A stretch of 13,190 bases of DNA from Cerioporus squamosus (lineage: Eukaryota; Basidiomycota; Agaricomycetes; Polyporales; Polyporaceae): the NCBI GenBank assembly GCA_022592435.1, contig JABYQS010000792.1, forward strand, positions 1-13,190, read 5' to 3'. Below, piece by piece: positions 1-6,697 of this stretch. The position numbers and the translations under genes are program-made. Under the pieces are notes generated by a model. It had not been told where the DNA came from. It did not search any database and saw nothing but the letters and a program-made list of their open reading frames with translations. Positions within the stretch are counted from its first letter, which is position 1. The number at the start of each line of letters is the position of its first letter.

Positions 1-951
1 TAATTGAGGACATCGCGCAGGCCGACGCGGACGATGAAGCCGCCTTGAAGGCAATCCTCGCCGGCCTGAAGCGGCGCCACGAGAAGACGGGGGACGTCCC
101 GCACCTCATTCATACCGTGCGTTCTTCAAACCCCTCCTCCGAGCCCAGACTAAACACTGCGATTGCAGTCCGGGGCCGCGCTCATCGCCGACACCGCCCG
201 CGGGGCGTACCTCGCTTCCAACATCTGGTCTGACCTCGACGTCGCCGCGCTGGACGCCCTGCCTCCCACCGCGCCTCATCACGCTGCGGACCTGCTTGTC
301 GTGAGGGCAGACGAGGACGGCTACGCCCGCACGTACATCGTCGTGCCCGGGTACGTGTACGGCACCCCGAGCGGCCCGCTGTACGACGCCGGCATCGCGA
401 AAAAGACGACGATCCTCCTGCCGTGGCTGGCGGACGTGTTCGCGAGGCGCGGACGCGCGGGTGTCCTCGGGGGTGGCAAGAACGCGTGGGCCAACGTGCA
501 CGTCCACGACAGTAGGTGTCTTCCGTCTGAGGAGAACGAAGGGGAGCTGACACGCAGTGCAGACGCAGACGCTTACTACCGCCTCTTCTCGAAGATCGTA
601 GAGGACCCCTCGAGCCTCGGACACGGCCGCGCGGGCTACTACTTCACCGAGAACGGCGAGTGCACGCTCTACGACATGTGCCGGGCCGTCGGCGAGGCCC
701 TCGTCGCCGCGGGCGTCGCCACCGAGGCTGAGCCCGACACGCTCAGCCCGGAGGAGTGCGACACGTACTTCGGCAGGTTCGGAGACTTCGAGGTCGTCTC
801 GCTGTTCTTCGCGAACGTGCGGTGCCGCGCAGACCGCGCGCGGCGGGACCTGGGGTGGGTGCCGACGCATACCCCAGACGAGGTGCTGAAGACCGCGCCT
901 GGGATCGTGGACGCAGTTGTGGAGAAGCACGGGCTGAAGAAGAAGGCGTGA
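1..951 (+). CDS. NAD(P)-binding Rossmann/SDR-like protein, copy A (5' end outside window)
   Basis: Exons visible are 21-116, 169-511 and 563-951 (stop TGA), with introns ending at 20 and spanning 117-168 and 512-562; 275 residues are seen. Positions 1-20 are the end of an intron whose counterpart in copy B (9907-11206, minus) ends the same way, so the two exons carrying the start and the glycine-rich loop lie to the left. Protein identity with copy B is about 85% by eye, with identical exon phases and nearly identical exon lengths (96, 343, 389 versus 96, 343, 395). Family: fungal NAD(P)-binding proteins of the NmrA/NAD-dependent epimerase type (atypical SDR), probably cytosolic; substrate unknown. 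Typical family stretches are HLIHT before the second visible exon, YVYGTPSGPLYD, and a C-terminal DLGW..THTPDEVLK as in extended SDRs. A canonical YxxxK is not obvious. Intron 512-562 has the weaker donor GTAGGT and stays open if retained. Gene model is solid; substrate is not assignable. Confidence 0.85.
512..562 (+). other. Stop-free 51-nt intron in copy A
   Basis: Donor GTAGGT, branch-like GCTGACAC and acceptor GTGCAG. The length is a multiple of three and no in-frame stop is present, so retention would add 17 residues between His-Asp and Asn-Ala-Asp-Ala-Tyr-Tyr. The matching intron in copy B has the stronger donor GTGAGT at the same place and phase, which is the main reason to call this an intron and not coding sequence. 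Confidence 0.75.
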
Positions 952-1355
952 TGTGTGGAGGAAGGCGGGACTGAGGATGTACGAGATTGCAATGAAATGC
1001 GCCATCATGTATCTGTGTGGTCCAGTCACAGCCTCTAGGGTGGGCCCCTTTCACTATATGTCCGCCGAAGGTTAAAAAGGGAAGCCGAAGTCGCTGGACG
1101 AGGACCTCCTCCCTTGCGGACGCGGACGAGGTGCTCGGGACCGCCCGGGGTCGACGCAGCCGTGCAGAAGGCTCCGGCTGCAGGTGAAGGCGTGAGGCGT
1201 GCTCGGAAAGTTCGTTCAGCGACGGCTGGGAGAATGCGATTAACCACTAGATTAACGAGCGAAGCGCTTGCCCTACAAACATCTGCGCCCAATCCTAGAT
1301 GACCAAAGATGCATGAACAAAGTCGTTAGATAGACAAGAACGTATATATGCGAAC
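952..1355. other. Intergenic region between convergent genes: 3' UTRs and a gene relic
   Basis: This 404-bp stretch lies between the stop of copy A (plus) and the stop of the Pex26-like gene (minus), so it should hold both 3' UTRs. A motif TGTACGAGATTGCA at 979-992 recurs with one change at the same distance behind the stop of copy B (9867-9880, minus strand). Decayed sequence related to the SDR-like 3' end lies at about 1096-1200. No other coding region is supported. Confidence 0.6.
1096..1200 (+). pseudogene. Relic of a third SDR-like copy (3' end only)
   Basis: The segment 1124-1196 aligns by eye with the last codons of copies A and B: GGACGAGGTGCTC (identical to copy B), then an eroded GACCGC..GGGG, then GACGCAG.CGTG.AGAAG, GGCTG and finally GAAGGCGTGA. 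The same order occurs in copy A at 873-951. Several single-base gaps destroy the frame, and TGA stops appear. Weaker similarity (GGACCT, GACGC) may continue left to about 1096. Similarity ends just past the ancestral stop. This is best read as a decayed fragment of a tandem or inverted duplicate; it cannot make a family protein. Confidence 0.55.
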
Positions 1356-2916
1356 CTACACCAGCCCCCTCCCCGCCATCCGCACCGTGTCCACCACCGC
1401 CCGCGCAACCTCCTCCCACAGCCGCCCCACCGCGCTCCCCTGTCCCTCCGGTACCCCGCGCAGCCGCCTCCGCACCGCCTCTACCGCGCCCGGGGCCCCC
1501 TTTGCCACGACCGTGCGCCTCTGCCGCAATCGGAAGACCAAGGAGACGACAGGGAGCACGACGAACAACACCGCGTACAGCACCACGCGCGACCGCGACG
1601 TGTTCTGCACCAGCGCGTGCAGCGATGCGCGGATGAGCGCAAACGTCGATGGTGGGCGCGTGCTGCTCTCCGTCGCGGCCGGCCCCAACGAGGACCTGCG
1701 AATGACGGAGCTCGAGGGGCCCGCTGCAGGCGTAGACGAGCGCGGGCGCGACTCGCCCTGCGCTTGCGGTGTGGCGTGTCCGTTTGCATGTCCGTTCGCG
1801 TGAGCGCGCCGCTTCGTGCGCGCGCGCTCGGACTGCGGGGTGATTGTGCGCGAGGTTGCGGTGCTGGCGATGCTGGAGGACGACGCCGAGTGGACGTGCG
1901 GCTCCCGCGGTTTCGGCGTGGGGGACTGGGAGGGGGTCGATGAGGTGAGAGGGGTGAGGATGTGCATGCGGCCGTTGGCTTGCGGTCTGAGTGGCGTCGC
2001 CGTGTGTGTCGACGAGGAGGATGCGGACGAGTCGGACGTGGCGGGAGAAGGGCTGCGGGGTGGCGATGAGGCACTGGGAGGGTCGGAGAGGGCGGCTTGA
2101 GCGCGGGACGCGGCGATGGCTTCAGAATGCAGCTGCCGCAGGGACGTGATGAAATGCTACGGCCAACCAGGAGTCAGTAGGGACTCACGACTCGTTGCGA
2201 TAACTACGTACCTGTCGAACATCCGGGGGCAACTCCCGCTCGTATGTCAGAAAGTCCTCCGCGTACTCCCAATCCTGCAGACGGGGCAACAGATGCAGGC
2301 AGTACAGCTCGAGCACCTTTGCATATGCACTCGGGTCGCCCACATCGGTCTCCTGCCCGTGCCTTGCGAGCCAGTCCTCAATCATCCCTCGGCCGACCTC
2401 CAGGCAATCGAGCTTGAGGCTGGCGAGCACGAGGGTAACCAGAATCTGTCCGGGTAGGAATGCCGACGTCGGCTTTTGAGGAGGGTCGCTTGGGGTGAAT
2501 AGGTGCAACGACCGACTGTGCAGCGTGGTCATGAGCGGCTCGGGTGTGAGCATGAGGTTTGCGCGCAGAGAAGGCGGGAGTGTCTCCGGGTCTTGGGACG
2601 GCGGAGACGCGTAGAGGGTCGTCTCGAACGTGATTCTCAGTATCTCCCATTTCCTCCGTTGTGACGCGAGTGCGTCGTTGACGGTCGCAAGAGAAGCAGG
2701 TGGGTGTATGAGAGAGAAGGCAGAAATCAACAAGGAGTGGGTGAGGGAAACATCGCGCTGGAGGAATGCGCGAGCGGCGCGGGGATATAGAGAGCGGAGA
2801 GTGGCTGCAGCGGACGACGACGGCGACGGCGACGGCGACGAAGACGACGACGGGTTCTGCGAGGCCTTAAGAGAAATTGTTGAGGACGTTGTCGTTGTCG
2901 TCGTGGCGGTTGGCAT
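1356..2916 (-). CDS. Pex26/Pex15-like tail-anchored peroxisomal protein (probable)
   Basis: Two exons, 2916-2212 and 2156-1356 (stop TAG), joined in phase 0 across a 55-nt intron (donor GTACGT, branch CTGAC, acceptor GTAG), give 501 residues. The order is a Ser/Thr/Pro-rich N-terminus (about 1-40), a helical region (about 40-255) rich in Leu/Ala, a long disordered Ser/Pro-rich linker, one hydrophobic segment at about 426-443 (VVLYAVLFVVLPVVSLVF) followed by RLRQRR, and a tail of about 58 residues. There is no signal peptide. A C-proximal anchor behind a helical, TPR-like cytosolic domain is the architecture of Pex26/Pex15, which recruit the Pex1-Pex6 AAA ATPases to peroxisomes to recycle Pex5. 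The segment YAKVLELYCLHLLPRLQDWE followed by AEDFL resembles a helical repeat of Pex26. Family assignment is inferred from architecture and partial similarity; another tail-anchored protein remains possible. The 5' end faces the dehydrogenase gene at 3333, sharing a 416-bp promoter region. Confidence 0.8.
1770..1801 (-). repeat. Short coding repeat (Gly-His-Ala-Asn units)
   Basis: Near-identical 12-bp units encode about two and a half copies of the tetrapeptide Asn-Gly-His-Ala in the disordered linker of the Pex26-like protein. Because the unit is a multiple of three, changes in copy number keep the frame. Confidence 0.6.
2812..2850 (-). repeat. GAC/GGC trinucleotide tract coding for Ser/Pro
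   Basis: An imperfect GACGAC-GGCGAC tract encodes, on the minus strand, alternating Ser-Pro and Ser runs near the N-terminus of the Pex26-like protein. A second tract (GTTGTCGTTGTCGTCGTGG, about 2888-2906) encodes a run of threonines at residues 4-10. Both are in-frame simple repeats in a probably disordered leader. Confidence 0.7.
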
Positions 2917-3332
2917 GCTGCTGCTGTCCCGCTGCAGGAGGTATGGTGAGGGTATGAGTCCAAGCAGCGAGACGGACAGCCGGGTACTGGTCTCCGTGTG
3001 CCCCGGATTTCACACGGCTCCCCGCACCCAGGAAAGGCAAATCCCGCCGCCGCTCTTCCTCCGCCCCCGTCTCCGAGTCCCCCGAGTCGACTCAGGCGGT
3101 GTGGCCACGTCCGTCGCGCGCCAGACGTATATATCCATGTCGTGTGCCCAGGGACAATGGCGTCGTAACTCGCGCGCGGCGGGGAGGTGGCTCGCGATGA
3201 GGTCATACTGTCATAACCCTACGTAGGCTGGACAAGACGTTCCTCTGCAGCCTACTTATAGCCCTCCAGCCATGGTTCTCTTAACCTTCTTTCACTCACA
3301 AACTCTCACCTCTCCCCCACGCCGCCGCCAAC
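2917..3332. promoter_or_regulatory. Shared divergent promoter region
   Basis: This 416-bp gap separates the start of the Pex26-like gene (minus) from the start of the dehydrogenase gene (plus), so both promoters must lie here. A TATATAT run is at 3128-3134, usable in either direction, and a weaker CTTATAG is at 3255-3261, 72 bp before the ATG at 3333. The last 45 bp before that ATG are C/T-rich with CACAAAC and CTCTCACC, typical of a fungal 5' UTR. An ATG at 3272 lies only 11 bp from the TATA-like site and is probably upstream of the transcript start. Confidence 0.55.
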
Positions 3333-4931
3333 ATGGCCGTGCTACTTCAGGTGCGTCGACCAGCTCGGACGATAACCATGTACGCGTCCTCATCGCCGCA
3401 CATGCGCATATAGATGACCACTTTCCTCACCCAATACCTCTATGGCGCAAACAACACTGTACCAAAGCAGTCCGACGCCCTGCGCATCGGCATCCTCTCC
3501 ACCGCAATGATCAACTCTGCCGCGATCATCAACCCTGCAAAGAGTCATGGCGGCGTCATCATCTCCGCCGTCGCCTCCCGCAACCTCGAGCAGGCCCAAA
3601 AGTTTGCCAAGCAGTACGACATACCCAAGGCGTACGGATCCTATGACGAGCTGTTGAACGAGCCCGGCATCGATGCCGTCTACATCAGTCTTCCGAACGG
3701 CATGCACGGCAGTACGTACCTCATGCTCTCCTAGTCTCGAAAGCAGTCAGTTGGGACCGGTCCTACATAAGGCGGCGAGAAGAGGATAGAGCAGGACGCG
3801 CCCTAGAACCGCTGATTTCGAGACCGGTACTGGCTATATGCGCTCCATTGTCCTAACCACGTCGTGATGCTCAGGATGGGCAAGGAAGGCTCTGAACGCT
3901 GGCAAGCACGTCCTCCTCGAGAAACCGTTCACCGCAAACGCAGATGAGGCTCGCTCTCTCGTCAAGCTCGCCGTCGAGAAGAAGCTCATCCTCGTCGAAG
4001 CCTTCCACTGGCAGTTCCACGTACGTCTCCCGACCCTTCACCTCATCTGCGCATACTCACAAGCCATACCAGCCGGCAGCACACGCTTTGAAAGCCATTC
4101 TCGACAGCGGCAAATATGGCCCCATCCTCCGCACCCATGCCCGCATGACTTCCCCCAAGGGCTCCATCCCCCGCAGCGACATTCGCTGGCAGTTCGGCCT
4201 CGCAGGAGGTTCTCTCATGGACATGACGTACGTCATATCCTCGACGCGCTACTTCCTGGGCGTTGGCACCCCGCGGGAAGTCGCCGAAGCGAAGGCGCGT
4301 CCTACCCCTGAAGATCCGCGCGTCGACGAGGCAATGGAGGCAACCCTGCGGTACGACATCGATGGACGCATGGTCGAGAGCAAGATCTACAGCGACATGT
4401 GGCGCGCGAATGCGTTCGGGGTCGTCCCGCGCATCTGGGAGACACCGAGCATCGAGATCGAGACGGAGCATGCGGTCATATATTTCTACAAGTACGTTTC
4501 CGACGTCTGTGTATGCTGTCCTATACAACTGTGCTGACGGAAGGCATGTCTGCCAGCTTCATGATGCCGCACCTGTACCACTACATCACCATCTACGACA
4601 AGCGCACGAAGAAGACGACGACCGAGAAGCACTACTCTGGCGGACCCCAGTGGGGCAACCGCGGCGAGTCATGGTGGAGCACATACAGGTCCGTCCCTGT
4701 CTCCTTGCCCTCCTCCCGTTTGGGTTCGGCGAACTGACCACCATGCGCATCCGCAGGTACCAGCTCGAGGCATTCGTCGACATGGTCCGCGGCCGCGAGC
4801 CCGCGCACTGGGTCACGCTCGACAGCAGCATCGCGCAGATGGAGACCATCGACATGGTCTACGAGAAGTCCGGGCTTGGGAAGCGGCTGCCAACCCCCGA
4901 GGAGGCGATCAACCCCCCGCGTGTGGCATGA
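3333..4931 (+). CDS. Gfo/Idh/MocA-family NAD(P)-dependent dehydrogenase (dihydrodiol/D-xylose dehydrogenase type)
   Basis: Exons 3333-3350, 3414-3711, 3875-4020, 4073-4491, 4557-4688 and 4757-4931 (stop TGA) give 395 residues; introns are 63, 163, 52, 65 and 68 nt. The start at 3333 has the context CCAACATGG, and the 18-nt exon (MAVLLQ) joins in frame to ATG 3414, which has a poorer context; starting at 3414 would give 389 residues. The N-terminal Rossmann domain begins at [13 protein letters not shown] (about 32-44), with a Ser where many relatives have the second Gly of GxGxxA. The hallmark EKP is at about 121-123 and EAFHWQFHP follows, as in dimeric dihydrodiol dehydrogenase and fungal NADP-dependent D-xylose dehydrogenases (xylono-1,5-lactone forming). 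The C-terminal mixed alpha/beta domain opens with [10 protein letters not shown]. It is probably a cytosolic oxidoreductase acting on a sugar or trans-diol. The family is clear; the substrate is not. Confidence 0.9.
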
Positions 4932-5197
4932 TCGTCAGGACCCTTCGTCGACTGCGCTGTTTCCATGGACGACGTTCTTGTGCCCATCTTGTACTTGATA
5001 TCGCTGTATGCGTACCTTTACTCCACCATCGTTGTTGTATCGCTAGTCGTAGTGTATAACAGAAATGTCGACCGCAGTTGACGAGTTGACCTCCTCGAGC
5101 TCGACTGTGTAGTCCTCGTGTATGCAGCGTAAGGCACGTCCGAGCAGCAGCGGTTCGATCTGTATGTCAGAATGTCCCGGTGACCTGCTAGATGCGG

Positions 5198-5202
5198 CCA
5201 AT
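5198..5202 (+). promoter_or_regulatory. CCAAT box
   Basis: CCAAT lies 96 bp before the TATA box of the extended-SDR gene, a usual place for binding of the fungal HAP complex. Single short motif, so weak on its own. Confidence 0.35.
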
Positions 5203-5297
5203 GCCGGCATCTTTGCTGGCTATGTAGCAGACCCGATGACCTCATGGATAATCTCTATCAGTACTGCTGCAAGCGACCTCGGGCGACGGGTGCACGA

Positions 5298-5303
5298 TAT
5301 AAA
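5298..5303 (+). promoter_or_regulatory. TATA box of the extended-SDR gene
   Basis: A perfect TATAAA is 216 bp before the ATG at 5519. Transcription would start near 5330, giving a C/A-rich 5' UTR of roughly 190 nt. Confidence 0.55.
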
Positions 5304-5518
5304 GCTGCGGGGATAGAGCGAGGGTATTTATCCGATCCCAACCCGCGCGCGTCCCAGTCGCGTCGACGCGATACATACAAGATCTACTAGCAGCGACTCG
5401 TCCAACGCACACCGCACATCCCCTGCATACGCGTCGCGCGAAAGTACTAGTCCGACAGTACACCACCCACGACCACCCCAGGAGCCCAGGAGAACACGAA
5501 CACGCAGACAAGACAATC

Positions 5519-6621
5519 ATGAAGATCGCAGTGACGGGCTGCAACGGCTCCGTCGGCACGCGCGTCGTGCTCAGCGCGCTCGCGCAGGGGCACACCGTCG
5601 TCGGGATCGACTCCGCACCCGTCCCGGACGCGCTCGCGCACCTCTCCGACGGGTTCGCGTTCCACCAGGCAGACCTGCGCGAGTACGACGCGGGGCTGGG
5701 CCTGCTGGAGGGGTGCGATGCGGTCGTGCACCTGGCGGCGATGCGGACCCCGGGGGATTATGTCGTGGCGGCGCATAATACGTGAGTGTTCAGCATGGAT
5801 ATGCGTGTGCGGAGATACGAGATGCGGACGAGAACGAGGAGTGTGGGTGTGGATGCAGTAGAGGCCGCAATGTCGAATCTAGATGGAGCTGACGTGGTGA
5901 CCTCCGGATTGCAGAAACGTGGTGATCTCGTGGAACATCCTACGAGCCGCAGCCGAGGTATGTACGTTTTGCGTCGGTCGCCGGGAGGACCGGGGACGTC
6001 GAGACGGGAGCTGACGGACAAGCGTTCTGCAGCTAGGAATCAACCGCGTCGCGCAGGCGTCCTCGGTGAACGTCATCCCGCTCGTCTGGACGGAGCGCAA
6101 AGACTTCGAGTACTTCCCGATCGACGAGGACCACCCGTGCCGCCCAGACGAGCCATACGGCCTGTCGAAAGTGTGCGTCTCATAGACAGACAGTTTGTCA
6201 TGGGGGCTCACGCGCAGCACACAGAATCTGCGAGCTCCAGGCAGACACGATCGTCCGCCGGTACCCATCCATGCGCGTCGCAAGTCTGCGCCTCAGTTGG
6301 TCTGTCAAGCGGCGCGAAGACGCGCTGCGAGATGACCCCGAGCGGCGCAAGAACGACTTGTGGGGGTACGTTCAGGAGGACGCCGGCGCAGAGGCTTTCC
6401 TGCTCGCTGTGACGGGCGAAGAGGGGAAATGGAGCGGACACGAGAGGTTCTTCATCACCGCGCCGGACACTGCGAGCGAGGTGCCGAGCGTGGAGCTGTG
6501 GCAGAAGTTCTGGAAGGACGTCCCAATCAAGGAAGGGAAGGATTTGACTGGGCAGAAAGGCTTTTTCGACTGCTCGAGGGCGGAGAGGTTGCTGGGGTGG
6601 GTACACCGGAATCCGGAATAG
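5519..6621 (+). CDS. Extended SDR: NAD-dependent epimerase/uronate dehydrogenase-like
   Basis: Exons 5519-5781, 5915-5957, 6033-6172 and 6225-6621 (stop TAG) give 280 residues; introns are 133, 75 and 52 nt with good donors (GTGAGT, GTATGT, GTGCGT). The ATG context ACAATCATGA has A at -3. The N-terminus carries the NAD-binding loop GCNGSVG (7-13), and D31 at the end of the second strand suggests preference for NAD over NADP. HLAAMR follows in the usual place. The catalytic set is S113 in ASSVNVIP and Y144/K148 in YGLSK. The C-terminus ends in RAERLLGW, the usual substrate-domain closing motif of extended SDRs. At 280 residues it is shorter than UDP-glucose 4-epimerase (about 340) and nearer to uronate dehydrogenase-type proteins (about 265). 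Likely a cytosolic sugar or sugar-acid oxidoreductase; substrate unproven. Its stop is 76 bp from the stop of NPR3 on the other strand. Confidence 0.9.
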
Positions 6622-6697
6622 GTGTCCTTGTAGGGTGTTCAGGATGGGTGCAGGAACGTCTGGAGCTATGAAACTGGTTAGACAATCGACACGACTA

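Larger units (their letters stand above)
4932..5518. other. Intergenic region: 3' UTR of the dehydrogenase gene and 5' region of the extended-SDR gene
   Basis: This 587-bp gap holds the 3' UTR of the upstream gene (T-rich, with GTTGTTGTAT near 5030) and the promoter of the downstream gene. It includes a 10-bp palindrome TCGAGCTCGA at 5095-5104. No coding region is supported in either strand; the open frames here have no family features and no splice-consistent extension. Confidence 0.6.

Noticed and set aside
106..1029. Long open frame on the minus strand (about 307 codons) opposite copy A
   Set aside because: It lies antisense to a gene with spliced, family-supported exons and is an effect of GC-rich codon use; the product is Arg/Val/Pro-rich and shows no domain.
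1481..2074. Second minus-strand frame within exon 2 of the Pex26-like gene
   Set aside because: Out of frame with the spliced product; Arg/Ser/Pro-rich shadow. Only the other frame continues exon 1 in phase 0 and contains the membrane anchor.
2630..3226. Open frame of about 198 codons on the plus strand over the Pex26-like N-terminus and promoter
   Set aside because: It contains the reverse complement of the simple repeat tracts (Asp-Gly and Val runs) and no recognisable domain; the minus-strand gene explains the region.
4231..4240. Possible donor GTACGT inside the Gfo/Idh/MocA gene (GACGTACGTCATA)
   Set aside because: The reading continues as [15 protein letters not shown], matching the family, so no intron is needed here.
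5018..5316. Small open frames on both strands in the gap 4932-5518
   Set aside because: No family feature, no good start context tied to a promoter, and they overlap the expected UTR and the TATA box of the next gene.
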